From NCBI GenBank assembly GCA_023230485.1, contig JALNXG010000022.1:1-52196 (forward strand): 52,196 nt of DNA. The letters run 5' to 3'. The stretch's first letter is position 1, and every line of letters starts with the position of its first letter. Positions 17,440 to 25,951 of the stretch are shown one piece after another. A model generated the notes under the pieces. The model worked only from the letters and a program-made list of their open reading frames with translations, did not search any database and was not told the DNA's origin. Both the position numbers and the translations under genes were made by a program. The stretch comes from Melioribacteraceae bacterium (GTDB lineage Bacteria; Bacteroidota; Ignavibacteria; Ignavibacteriales; Melioribacteraceae).

Positions 17440-17917
17440 ATATTTTAAAATTTGATAACATAAAAAATAAAATTGTAAAAATTAAACCCAGAAACCATGA
17501 TAAAGTTGCATATTTTAAATATATATATTTCTTATTAAGCAGTGTTTTATAACTTTTTTTTATACTATCAGGACAATCGTTATAAAACGTAAATTTATAT
17601 GGAAACAAGATTGTAACACAAAAAATAACTGAAATTGTTAACGCTAATATTGGTAGTAATGAATAATAGTTAGTATTCATTTTTGTTAAAGCAATTGCAG
17701 TTAGAAAAATTGATAAAACAATACTTGAAGATGTTAATATGGCATTTCCGCCTCTCAAGACAGAATCTAAAGAATTTATGATTTTTCTATCTTGATAATC
17801 TATCCAGACCAAATCTTCTGATGTTAGTTCTACACCTTCTATTATTCTATCAGCAGAATTGTCTGTACTGGTGCTTTGAACTTCTTCTTGCATTTTGGAC
17901 ATTTTATTATTTTGCAT
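17432..17917 (-). CDS. Multi-pass membrane protein
   Basis: ATG 17917 is preferred because AGAGGAG lies just upstream. About 161 residues: a soluble N-terminus, a helix ending KIINSLDSVLRGGNAI, then three membrane segments (SSIVLSIFLTAIAL, LLPILALTISVIFCVTIL and YATLSWFLGLIFTILFFML). The helix-plus-TM arrangement loosely recalls small 2-4TM effector domains that accompany nucleotide-signalling defence systems, but I could not confirm any family. Confidence 0.65.
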   Translation of the reverse strand: MQNNKMSKMQEEVQSTSTDNSADRIIEGVELTSEDLVWIDYQDRKIINSLDSVLRGGNAILTSSSIVLSIFLTAIALTKMNTNYYSLLPILALTISVIFCVTILFPYKFTFYNDCPDSIKKSYKTLLNKKYIYLKYATLSWFLGLIFTILFFMLSNFKIWG

Positions 17918-18054
17918 GAATTCTCCTCTTCTTTTATTTCTTCTGTTTTTTCTTCCCAATCAATGTCTCCTAAAGGAGAGGATTTTGATAAAGAAGATTG
18001 ACATAAAAAAATATGACTACAAAAGGGACATTTTATTCTTTGTTGAGAATTCAT
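17842..18054 (-). CDS. Small zinc-ribbon protein
   Basis: 70 residues with two knuckles, CPFCSHIF and CPKCKKKF, separated by an acidic linker. It overlaps the membrane-protein gene by about 75 bp in another frame, with its second knuckle inside the overlap. Ribosome site AAAGGAG. Function unknown. Confidence 0.6.
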   Translation of the reverse strand: MNSQQRIKCPFCSHIFLCQSSLSKSSPLGDIDWEEKTEEIKEEENSCKIIKCPKCKKKFKAPVQTILLIE

Positions 18055-18133
18055 AAATAACTCCTTTGTGTTTTTAGTGTTTATATTATTCTCAACTATA
18101 ATCCTTTTGTTAAATTAAGTATAGCATTGAATT

Positions 18134-18976
18134 TTATCTCTTCTCCACAATGTCTAACCAGTTTTTATAAGGAATAGTTATGCCTGCTTTACTTGCTGGT
18201 GTTTTGTTTAATAAAGTCAAGTGTGGTCTGAAAAAGTTATAATATATTAACCAACCATCTGTGAAATTCTTTGCTGTGTTTATATTTTTTAACCCTCTCA
18301 TTATTTTAGTTCTATCCTTCAATGTTCCATGAAATCTTTCAATTAAATTTGTATTTGGATACATAACAAAACTTTTCGATCTTTGGTGCATGGTATCTTT
18401 TAATACTTCTTCAATTGGTTTTTTGTATGATTGCAGCTTATCTGTTATTATTGTTTGTGGAGTACAATGAGAATGTCCCAAACCTTTCAGTATTAATGTT
18501 TTAACATCTTGAATTGTTCTTTTACTTGAAATATGAGAAGCTAAAAGAAATCTTGTCTCTTCATCTATAATATCCCAGAACCATATATTCTTACCATCTA
18601 TTTTTAATACTGTTTCATCTGCAATCCAGGTTCCACAAACCGTGGCTTTGTATTTAGATATATTAAGAAAAGCTTTTTCTGTATATTTTGTTATCCAACT
18701 ATAAATTGTTGATGTTGATGGATTGATATTATTATCCTGATTGATATGTTTTTGTATTTTGGTTAAAGATAATCCATCGTAATATAAATTAATAGCAGAA
18801 CCTATAACCTGGGTTGCATATTTCATTTGTTCAGGAGCTTGATTATCTGCAAACTTTCTACCACACGATTTACACATGAAATATTGTATATCATTTTTAA
18901 CCCCGTATTTTACAAGGTTTGCGGATTTACAAAATTTACAAGCTATCTCTTCTTTATATATTCGTTCGTATTCCAT
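18134..18976 (-). mobile_element. IS6/IS240-like transposase
   Basis: 280 residues. An N-terminal zinc ribbon (CKFCKSANLVKYG, CKSCGRKF) is followed by a helix-turn-helix region (LSLTKIQKHINQ) and a DDE core: Asp in WIADETVLKIDGK, Asp in IITDKLQSYK and Glu in NLIERFHGTLKDR. The length and motifs fit IS6-family enzymes (DDE_Tnp_IS240). I could not find matching terminal inverted repeats in the flanks, so the element may be decayed or only its gene kept. Its start overlaps the end of the 18954 gene. Confidence 0.85.
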
Positions 18977-19745
18977 CGTTATCCTGTTGCTTTATTTTAT
19001 TTGTAAGATTTGATATTATGTTGATGGTTTGGTTTTTGATTTTATAATTTTTTATTTCCATATAATTATCATCATTTATTCTAACTGTGATTTCTATTGT
19101 AAATTCTAGTTTTATATGTTTATTGCATATTTTTTCACATAACATATTCATATTTTCTTCTTTTATCTTATTCATTCCTTCTAACCAATGAGGGATAGGT
19201 AAATCTTGATGTGATCCTATTGTATATGTTTCTTTTACTGGATCTATATACTCAGGTTCAATAAGAATATCTTCAAGGTTTATATTTTTATATGTTATTC
19301 CTTCAATAATATAGTTAAATGGACTTATGTTTTTTAAAATAAGTGGTAATTGTATTCTTATATAGTTATAATTCTCTATGATAACTACTGGTGTTTTAAT
19401 ATTAAAATCCAATGCCTTATCTATTATCCATTGCATTTTTAATGATTTTATTTGCTCTAATTGTTCTTTTTGGTTTTCGTCTTTTCTTGTTTTTGTTAAT
19501 AATATTAAAAAATAGATAGTTAATATCAAGAATAATGGAGAGATTATATAAATAAATTTATTATTAGGTGATATAAATATAAAATAATAAAACAATAATA
19601 TATATGCTACAATTACTGAACCTATTAAAAAAGTATAAAAATACGATTTTTTATCCATAATTAATTTTATTCCTTCTAAAATTTGCTTTAGATATAGTTT
19701 TATAATAATCTCTTCTATTATTTTGTTTATCATAACTACCTCCAA
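18954..19745 (-). CDS. Membrane protein, C-terminus probably altered by the IS
   Basis: 263 residues. Two adjacent membrane segments lie near residues 33-80 (SYFYTFLIGSVIVAYILLFY, YIISPLFLILTIYFLILL), followed by a large soluble beta-rich domain. The last residues (DNDGIRTNI) are read from the start of the transposase gene, suggesting the IS arrived in its 3' end. Function unknown. Confidence 0.65.
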   Translation of the reverse strand: MEVVMINKIIEEIIIKLYLKQILEGIKLIMDKKSYFYTFLIGSVIVAYILLFYYFIFISPNNKFIYIISPLFLILTIYFLILLTKTRKDENQKEQLEQIKSLKMQWIIDKALDFNIKTPVVIIENYNYIRIQLPLILKNISPFNYIIEGITYKNINLEDILIEPEYIDPVKETYTIGSHQDLPIPHWLEGMNKIKEENMNMLCEKICNKHIKLEFTIEITVRINDDNYMEIKNYKIKNQTINIISNLTNKIKQQDNDGIRTNI

Positions 19746-19768
19746 AATTCAGAGGTAGTATATAATTT

Positions 19769-20326
19769 TTAAATACCATTGTCAACCTCAACAGAGTAGA
19801 ACCGTTTTAACTCATACAATTTTTCAACATCTGATTTAATCATTTCCCAAGCTTGTAGTGCCGCCTCTTTAGACTTAAAATATACTGTATTTTCATATTC
19901 ATTCTTAAAAGTTTTATTTATACTTTGACATAATTCATCTTCAAAATTATCATAATGATATCCAAAATACCACTTATCTTCATCATCTTTCCAATTAGGT
20001 ATCCAACCATCATTAAATGTTTCCGCAATCTTATAAAGTTTGTTGTTAATAAATTGTTCCTGAGCTCGTATTAGAGCTGCTTTCTCAGAAAAATCATAAT
20101 TATAGTATTCAACTAATGCTGAATTAGTATTAGTTTTTTGAATGCATCTTGGTAACCCTTCAGCTTGAATATAATAAAAATATTGTCCTTCTTTAGGTTT
20201 TTTTATTATAGATACTGAAGAGAAAAAACTACAATAATCATTAATACTTGTATTTTTACCAATATAAGAACAATAACTATTATCATATAAATCACAATCT
20301 CCACAAACTCCTTTAATTTTTTCCAT
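19769..20326 (-). CDS. Cys-module protein, element-specific family
   Basis: 185 residues. The N-terminus has the element's recurrent module (GVCGDCDLYD...C...INDYCSFF), seen also at 16284 and 26461. The C-terminal YFKSKEAALQAWEMIKSDVE segment resembles the end of the 20682 product (FNSPKDAIQQYQAIKRKLNE), suggesting a common domain. A fragment of its 3' end is repeated at 24221-24254. Role unknown. Confidence 0.7.
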   Translation of the reverse strand: MEKIKGVCGDCDLYDNSYCSYIGKNTSINDYCSFFSSVSIIKKPKEGQYFYYIQAEGLPRCIQKTNTNSALVEYYNYDFSEKAALIRAQEQFINNKLYKIAETFNDGWIPNWKDDEDKWYFGYHYDNFEDELCQSINKTFKNEYENTVYFKSKEAALQAWEMIKSDVEKLYELKRFYSVEVDNGI

Positions 20327-20343
20327 TTTATCCTCCCGATATC

Positions 20344-20574
20344 TTATTTTGCAGCTTTTTCATATTTCAAAACACATTCCGGACAAATTAGAAATGCGTT
20401 CCCGTTTATCAATTCTTGCATGTGTGGCACATGCGGAGTATGTGCAAGAGCTTGCCATACCGCCGTAAAACAATAACCCCACTGCCAACCTGATTTCCAT
20501 AATATTTTTAAAAATGCCTCATCAATAATGTCATCATCAGAAATTATTTCCTTTTTGCACTCTTCACATAACAT
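20344..20574 (-). CDS. Small zinc-finger-like protein
   Basis: 76 residues with CEECKKE at the N-terminus and CPECVLKYEK at the C-terminus, so a four-Cys zinc site formed by the two ends is likely. The middle is Trp- and His-rich. No family recognised. The 107-bp gap before it (20575-20681) holds nothing evident. Confidence 0.6.
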   Translation of the reverse strand: MLCEECKKEIISDDDIIDEAFLKILWKSGWQWGYCFTAVWQALAHTPHVPHMQELINGNAFLICPECVLKYEKAAK

Positions 20575-20681
20575 TTTTTGTCTGCCTTCCTTTTTAAGTA
20601 ATTATTATTTAAAACACTGGTTTATTCGGTATGACAACTATCCCTTCCATTGGTTTTCCACTCACCATTTAGCCAGCTATT

Positions 20682-21233
20682 TTATGCCCCCGACTTTATC
20701 AGATTATTTACAAAATCATATTTTGCATCATATATTTCATTTAGTTTTCGTTTTATCGCTTGATATTGTTGTATTGCATCTTTTGGGGAATTAAAATAAA
20801 GATAGTTAACACCATGCTCTTCAATATAATCTGGATTAAAAATATGGGGATATAACATAATTTCAAGTCGAATACCAGAATATCTTACTCTATATATTTT
20901 GTCTGTATTTATTAATATTCCATCACAATTTTCAAACACATTTTTTGCATTTGCATATGAATGTTTTATATATTTTTCAATAAAAATAAAATTTGACATA
21001 TAATTTTTATTGAAAAATCCTTTATTAACTAAATTGTATATGTCCTTGATTTTATATTCTGATTTTTCAGTATTATAACAATAAGGACTACCTACTATCT
21101 CTAATATGTCTGGTTGTTTGATATTAATAAAAGTAATATTATCAATTAAATAGCAATCAATATTGTCTTTGTTAGATAATTCCAGATGGTTATTATATTT
21201 TTTTATTTTTGAATAATTATCCATTTTGTTCAC
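20682..21233 (-). CDS. Hypothetical protein related to the 19769 product
   Basis: 183 residues with no catalytic motif. The C-terminal helix (PKDAIQQYQAIKRKLNEIYD) resembles the end of the 19769 product. It overlaps the dNMP kinase gene by 17 bp. Function unknown. Confidence 0.65.
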   Translation of the reverse strand: MNKMDNYSKIKKYNNHLELSNKDNIDCYLIDNITFINIKQPDILEIVGSPYCYNTEKSEYKIKDIYNLVNKGFFNKNYMSNFIFIEKYIKHSYANAKNVFENCDGILINTDKIYRVRYSGIRLEIMLYPHIFNPDYIEEHGVNYLYFNSPKDAIQQYQAIKRKLNEIYDAKYDFVNNLIKSGA

Positions 21234-21828
21234 CTTTTTTTATTATATTATTTAAAAAATACTCTTCAAGCTCTTTCCTGCTTTTAAATCTTGGTATTTT
21301 ATAATGATAAAAATATGGATATTGTTTCAATTCTCTGCATATACCCATATGGTCGTTGTGATAAAAGGATGCTATTAAATATTGTGCTAACCATTCAGTA
21401 TCAGTTGTTTCTTCTGAAAATGGTATATAATTATCACGTTCTAATAATAATATTGCAGAATTTAAACTCATCATTAACTTTAACTCATTTTCTAATCTGC
21501 AATCATCTACAATTATTGTTTTGTCAACATCCGTCTCAGCGATATGATCACACTGTTTTAAAAATATATTAATTAACCACTTTTCATTTAGGGTTCTGAA
21601 GCACTTTCCAAGATTATCCATTGCATTTCTATATGGGATATTACAATTGAGATTATCTTTCAGCTCTTCTTTATTATCACCTGGTTTGAATATATAATAT
21701 CTGGATAATATATCATCCAGTGGTGCCGCAAATGATACTATATTTGAGTTATTAATCTCTTTATTTAATAATTCTGCAAGCGTTGTCTTACCACAACCTT
21801 TTGGTGCAATTATTGTTATATATTTCAT
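21217..21828 (-). CDS. Deoxynucleoside monophosphate kinase-like P-loop protein
   Basis: 203 residues. Walker A is APKGCGKTTLAEL at residues 8-20, and IIVDDCRLENE gives the acidic and basic residues typical of T4 gp1-type dNMP kinases, with a helical lid region before it. Probable role: supply dNDPs for replication of the element. It overlaps the neighbouring gene starts on both sides. Could also be another small NMP kinase. Confidence 0.7.
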   Translation of the reverse strand: MKYITIIAPKGCGKTTLAELLNKEINNSNIVSFAAPLDDILSRYYIFKPGDNKEELKDNLNCNIPYRNAMDNLGKCFRTLNEKWLINIFLKQCDHIAETDVDKTIIVDDCRLENELKLMMSLNSAILLLERDNYIPFSEETTDTEWLAQYLIASFYHNDHMGICRELKQYPYFYHYKIPRFKSRKELEEYFLNNIIKKGEQNG

Positions 21829-22118
21829 CTGTTTGTTCCTATCATTGTTAGAAATTGGTTTTGAAAAATATTGTAACTTTCTTTTATGTCTTTTGTTTCT
21901 TCAAATCCTCCAAATAATTTAACATACTTTTCATATTTCTTATATTGTTTAATTATTTTTTGTATTTGGTCGTATTTTATGTGTTTTGGTTTAAGGTTTC
22001 TGGTTATTTCTAATTCTTTTCTTAAATCTTGACACATCACCATAAAACTATCCATAAAAATATTCCTTAGTACAAGCTCGGTATCCCACATTACTCCACC
22101 TATTGTTTTGTATTTCAT
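21825..22118 (-). CDS. Hypothetical helical protein
   Basis: 97 residues, mostly helical, ending TMIGTNR. Its gene start lies in a stretch (CGTTTGTTCCTATCATTG when read on the plus strand) that is repeated almost exactly at the start of the next gene downstream. An alternative ATG ten codons in has GGTGGAG very close by. Function unknown. Confidence 0.55.
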   Translation of the reverse strand: MKYKTIGGVMWDTELVLRNIFMDSFMVMCQDLRKELEITRNLKPKHIKYDQIQKIIKQYKKYEKYVKLFGGFEETKDIKESYNIFQNQFLTMIGTNR

Positions 22119-22840
22119 CCGTTTGTTCCTATCATTGGTGGGTTTTTTATTGGATTTCTTGATAATACTACTTTTTTTAGTTTGGTTAATTTTAAAAAAA
22201 CATCCATACCATCTGTCGTGTTAATCCGATTGTCTTGCAATAATAACTCATTCAGATTAATATTATTTTCTAACCCTTCTATTTTGATTATTTGATTATT
22301 TTGCAGATAAATCCATTCTAAATTAACCAATTTATCTAAACCTTCAAGTTTCTGTATTTGATTCCATCCCAGATGTATTCCTTTTAGTTTTGTATTATTA
22401 TCAAGTCCTCCTATTTTGCTTATTTTATTCTGGTTTAAATTAAGCCTTTCTAAATTAGGGAATCTATCTATTCCTTTGATTCTGATTATTTTATTATCCT
22501 GAGCATTGATATATGTTATTTCAAGAGGATTCTTAATACTTAGTAGGATTGCTTCAAACTCAGCTTGGTCTACGTTTTTATGAAGTAAATCTATAAATTT
22601 TCTTGGGGTTATACTATAATAATATTTTGAAACGGATTCAAAACAAATTTCATGACAACTCATTCTTTCACTCGTCTTTCTGACACCCCACGGATCCTCT
22701 GTAGCGTTCTCAGTAACAATTATTTGTTCATCATCTATAGGCTTATTACAAAGCCCACAAATATATTTATCATATGCCTTTCTAGGAATTCTATCCCACC
22801 ATAATACAATCTCCAGCTTATTATTGTTTAGAAATGGCAT
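22115..22840 (-). CDS. LRR protein with N-terminal zinc-binding domain
   Basis: 241 residues. Residues 25-70 hold CGLCNKPIDDE...SCHEICF, a likely zinc site. From about residue 95 there are five to six 22-residue SDS22-like repeats (LERLNLNQNKISKIGGLDNN and relatives). LRRs form a curved binding surface. Its repeats are more diverged than those of the 23279 gene. It ends PMIGTNG, echoing the end of the next gene. Confidence 0.8.
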   Translation of the reverse strand: MPFLNNNKLEIVLWWDRIPRKAYDKYICGLCNKPIDDEQIIVTENATEDPWGVRKTSERMSCHEICFESVSKYYYSITPRKFIDLLHKNVDQAEFEAILLSIKNPLEITYINAQDNKIIRIKGIDRFPNLERLNLNQNKISKIGGLDNNTKLKGIHLGWNQIQKLEGLDKLVNLEWIYLQNNQIIKIEGLENNINLNELLLQDNRINTTDGMDVFLKLTKLKKVVLSRNPIKNPPMIGTNG

Positions 22841-23062
22841 TTACTTCCTTTGTCTACGGTTAATACTTTCAATTGATTCAGCTATTTTAGCTAAATTTTT
22901 ATCAATACTGTTTAATAGTGTTTTTATTTCTGTCTGATTAAGTTTCTCTTCCTTTTTAAGATTCTCTTTAAGTCGCTCATCTGCGAGTATCTCTTCTATT
23001 GCTTTCTCATTCGTTAATTTTATTTTAGCTAAAATCCTTTCCATCTCTAAATTATTACTCAT
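22841..23062 (-). CDS. Small coiled-coil protein
   Basis: 73 residues, highly charged with heptad-like spacing throughout and a basic C-terminus (INRRQRK). No catalytic motif. Adjoins the LRR gene with no gap. Function unknown. Confidence 0.55.
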   Translation of the reverse strand: MSNNLEMERILAKIKLTNEKAIEEILADERLKENLKKEEKLNQTEIKTLLNSIDKNLAKIAESIESINRRQRK

Positions 23063-23067
23063 TTAAT

Positions 23068-23247
23068 CCCCAACTTTTCCTAAATATTGTTTAAATAATT
23101 TATATTTATTTTTAAAATTCTTAACATATTGAGTATCTTTCGCAGGACAGCTTCCTGTGTTATGGCATCCTGCTATTTTTGCAGGATTATTACCACATTG
23201 ATTTCTACATTCGATTAGATTATTAACACAGAGTTTAATATTAAACT
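23068..23247 (-). pseudogene. Duplicate fragment of the lytic transglycosylase 3' end
   Basis: This stretch is a near copy of 24254-24433, the 3' end of the transglycosylase gene, with scattered substitutions. It has no start and its upstream half is missing. Together the two copies flank the big LRR gene as about 180-bp direct repeats. Confidence 0.85.
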
Positions 23248-23278
23248 ATCTTGCATCAGAAAAAAACTAAAACCAAAA

Positions 23279-24151
23279 TTAAAATTCAATACTAATCTCA
23301 GGATATTTCTGCTGTATTTGTTTAATTTCTTCAATTGATTTTTTGTTTAATGGATTATTAGTTAAATAAATCCATTTTAACTGAGGTAATTTTTTAACCA
23401 GTTTATCGAGCCCCTCGATTTTACTTATTTCATTTCTACTTAAAGAAAGCGTATTTAAATTAACCAGTTTATCGAGGCCTTCTATTTTGCTGATTTGGTT
23501 ATCATTCAAATCAAGCTCCTTCAAATTAACAAGGTTATCGAGGCCTTCGATTTTGCTGATTTGATTGTCATTCAAATTAAGCTGATTCAAATTAACCAGC
23601 TTATCGAGGCCTTCTATTTTACTGATTCGATTTTCATTCAAATCAAGCTCCTTCAAATTAACAAGGTTATCAAGGCCTTCTATTTTTCTTATTTGATTGT
23701 CATACAAATTAAGCTGATTCAAATTAACCAGCTTATCGAGGCCTTCTATTTTACTGATTCGATTTTCATTCAAATCAAGCTCCTTCAAATTAACCAGATT
23801 ATCGAGCCCTTCTATTTTACTGATTCGATTATCCCACAAAGAAAGATCATTCAAATTAACCAGGTTATCGAGGCCTTCTATTTTACTGATTCGATTATTC
23901 CACAAATAAAGTGTATTCAAATTCACCAGATTAGCAAGGCCTTCTATTTTGCTTATTTGATTTCCATTCAAATAAAGAGTATTCAAATTAACCAGGTTAT
24001 CGAGCCCTTCGATTTTGCTGATTTGATTTTTACTTAAAGAAAGCTTATTCAAATTAACAAGCTTATCGAGCCCTTCGATTTTGCTTATTTCATTTCTTTC
24101 CAAATCAAGGTAATTTGTTTTTTCAGAAACTTTTTTAATTGTTTCTTTCAT
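23279..24151 (-). CDS. LRR protein with eleven near-identical repeats
   Basis: 290 residues: eleven ISKIEGL units of 22 residues (66 bp each), then a capping segment shared with the genes at 17209 and 40633. The consensus (L--L--L-L--N-ISKIEGLD) is SDS22-like. The DNA of the repeats is nearly identical, so the copy number can change by unequal recombination. No signal peptide or enzyme domain. Binding of a host or defence protein is a guess. Ribosome site GGAGAAAG. Confidence 0.85.
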   Translation of the reverse strand: MKETIKKVSEKTNYLDLERNEISKIEGLDKLVNLNKLSLSKNQISKIEGLDNLVNLNTLYLNGNQISKIEGLANLVNLNTLYLWNNRISKIEGLDNLVNLNDLSLWDNRISKIEGLDNLVNLKELDLNENRISKIEGLDKLVNLNQLNLYDNQIRKIEGLDNLVNLKELDLNENRISKIEGLDKLVNLNQLNLNDNQISKIEGLDNLVNLKELDLNDNQISKIEGLDKLVNLNTLSLSRNEISKIEGLDKLVKKLPQLKWIYLTNNPLNKKSIEEIKQIQQKYPEISIEF

Positions 24152-24178
24152 TTTCTTTCTCCTATTTCACGGTTCTCT

Positions 24179-24254
24179 TTTCTTGGGGTTGATACTGCAT
24201 TTTTATTTTTCATATAATTCATTGTCAACCTCAACAGAGTAGAACCGTTTTAAC
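24179..24254 (-). other. LRR leader mini-ORF plus a fragment of a 19769-like gene
   Basis: Just upstream of the LRR gene is a 12-codon frame, MQYQPQEKRTVK-stop, directly followed by the LRR ribosome site. It is nearly the same as 17401-17439. Before it, 24221-24254 repeats the 3' coding end of the 19769 gene (KRFYSVEVDN), read as KRFYSVEVDNELYEK-stop. The segment is a recombination mosaic. Confidence 0.65.
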
Positions 24255-24825
24255 CCTCAACTTTTCCTAAATATTGTTTGAATAATTTATATTTATTATT
24301 AAAATTCTTAACATATTGAGTATCTTTTGCAGGACAGCTTCCTGTATTATGGCAGCCTGCTATTTTAGCAGGATTGTTTCCACATTGATTTCTACATTCG
24401 ATTAGATTATTAACACAGAGTTTAATATTAAACTCTGGTATTAATAATTTAACTCCGCCTTCCCGCTTCTCTATTACTTTATTTTTGTTAATTATAATAT
24501 GTTTTGAAGCAACTCCGTTTGGCATAATCTGACATAATCCCTTCTCACCTCTTAATCCTATCACATTTGGATTAAATGCACTCTCATTGGAGATTATGCT
24601 CAAAAGTAATAAAACATCAAAATTACCACGTTTGCTTTCGCTAAGGGCGATGTTTGAAACCAATTCTAAGTAAGACTTTACAGTCATCGTTTTATAATTA
24701 CAATTTGCTTTCGTCCGTTCTGATTGGCATACTTTAATATTGATATGCTCTGGACGCTGCTGCCAGGATGGTAATAATACTCTTGGTGTTGTTAATAACA
24801 ATATTATTAATATGATTTTATCCAT
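24250..24825 (-). CDS. Lytic transglycosylase (SLT domain) with signal peptide
   Basis: 191 residues. The N-terminal hydrophobic segment (KIILIILLLTTP) is a signal or anchor. The SLT fold follows: catalytic Glu81 in SNESAFNP and GEKGLCQIMP at 93-102, then Cys pairs (CVNNLIECRNQC, CHNTGSC). It should cleave peptidoglycan glycan strands. Located among early genes away from the virion modules, so it may serve host lysis. Its 3' end is duplicated at 23068-23247. Confidence 0.85.
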   Translation of the reverse strand: MDKIILIILLLTTPRVLLPSWQQRPEHINIKVCQSERTKANCNYKTMTVKSYLELVSNIALSESKRGNFDVLLLLSIISNESAFNPNVIGLRGEKGLCQIMPNGVASKHIIINKNKVIEKREGGVKLLIPEFNIKLCVNNLIECRNQCGNNPAKIAGCHNTGSCPAKDTQYVKNFNNKYKLFKQYLGKVEG

Positions 24826-25201
24826 TTTTTACCTCTTTCAACTTATAATATATCTGAACACCGTGTTGTAAAGAATCCACTTCTTTTTCTATTTGGTTTT
24901 GGAAATCTCCTAAAATACGACTTATTGTTGGTGCCGATAAATCTAAGGCATTTTGTATTTCTTTTTTGGTCATTCTGACTTTATCTTTTAATATGATTAT
25001 GACCATAGCTTTGTTAGCACCATATTGTTTTGTTAGATCATATATTGTTTGGAGATTTAATTCAGTAATATATTCAACTATTATAAGTGGTTTATCTTCT
25101 TTTATTAATGTCTTAAATTCAGGAATATAAGCTTCTGCTTCTTTAGAATCAGAAAAAATATCGCTATATATTTTATCTTTATAATTCAGTCGGTATTTCA
25201 T
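24818..25201 (-). CDS. Helix-turn-helix protein
   Basis: 127 residues. The segment MTKKEIQNALDLSAPTISRI near residues 77-96 is a good winged or simple HTH, so DNA binding is likely. The N-terminal part is strand-rich and could bind a partner. It overlaps genes on both sides. A regulator of the leftward operon is possible. Confidence 0.7.
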   Translation of the reverse strand: MKYRLNYKDKIYSDIFSDSKEAEAYIPEFKTLIKEDKPLIIVEYITELNLQTIYDLTKQYGANKAMVIIILKDKVRMTKKEIQNALDLSAPTISRILGDFQNQIEKEVDSLQHGVQIYYKLKEVKNG

Positions 25202-25718
25202 TTTTTTCCTCGTTTATGGCTTTTATTGGTTTAATTTGAAAAATGGTGTTGTCATTATCTGCCTGCTGGCTATTTGGAATAGGCCAATATAATTTGTATT
25301 TTGTTGATTTTGGTAATCCATGACAAGCTTTTCCAAGCCAATATAAATGTGATGTAAGATATTGGATTATATCTGGCTTAGCAATATCTGGCATAAATGA
25401 TGATAAAACTAACTTAATTAACTTATGGGATTCTATATCCAATTCTTTTCTTAATATTTCTTCAAGCTCTTCTGGCTTATCAATATTAAGCTGATATAAA
25501 TCAAATAAAGCTACTAATGCTGATATGTTGATTGGTGCAAGCTTGCCCAGAAGCGGCTTAATAAGATTGGTTATTATTTCAGCTAAAAATGATTCTGGAA
25601 ATTGAATTTTTATTTCTGGTTCACCAAAATCATCAGATGATACTTTAATGTCTATATCAAAATCAGGATATAACGCCTGATATTTTGTTAAAAAATTAGT
25701 TAAATTAGTTAACCTCAT
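25179..25718 (-). CDS. Hypothetical protein
   Basis: 179 residues, helical and acidic in the middle, without a known motif. It overlaps the HTH gene by 23 bp, which suggests co-translation. Nothing more can be supported. Confidence 0.6.
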   Translation of the reverse strand: MRLTNLTNFLTKYQALYPDFDIDIKVSSDDFGEPEIKIQFPESFLAEIITNLIKPLLGKLAPINISALVALFDLYQLNIDKPEELEEILRKELDIESHKLIKLVLSSFMPDIAKPDIIQYLTSHLYWLGKACHGLPKSTKYKLYWPIPNSQQADNDNTIFQIKPIKAINEEKNEIPTEL

Positions 25719-25738
25719 TTTTGACCTACCCTTTATTA

Positions 25739-25951
25739 TTATTTGTTTTCTTCTGGTTGTTTTGATATTGCTACAGTAATTTGGTCTTTCATTTTGAAAT
25801 TTATATCATCTATAATACCCTGTAAGAAGTCTTGCATTTCTTTAATATCATGAATCGCAGATACCCATCGTCTTTGGTTGATATATGTTGTGATTAAGTC
25901 AATCTGTTTTTGTAATTCTTGTTTTAATTGCTTTATTGGTTTTGGTTTCAT
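25739..25951 (-). CDS. Small helical protein
   Basis: 70 residues, two amphipathic helices (IKQLKQELQKQIDLITTYIN and AIHDIKEMQDFLQGIIDDIN), consistent with a coiled-coil hairpin. Overlaps the neighbouring gene by four bases (ATGA). Function unknown. Confidence 0.55.
   Translation of the reverse strand: MKPKPIKQLKQELQKQIDLITTYINQRRWVSAIHDIKEMQDFLQGIIDDINFKMKDQITVAISKQPEENK

Noticed and set aside
17432..17917. Firm call of a Pycsar/SLATT-type defence effector
   Set aside because: Only the TM layout is similar; no partner cyclase or signature motif is present nearby.
23495..24037. 180-codon open frame on the plus strand over the LRR gene
   Set aside because: It is the antisense reflection of the repeats (low-complexity IQIKLLQINQ pattern) and has no ribosome site.
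23279..24151. Regular 66-bp repeats that look like a CRISPR array or satellite
   Set aside because: They translate without breaks into 22-residue LRR units and end in an LRR cap; there are no distinct spacers.
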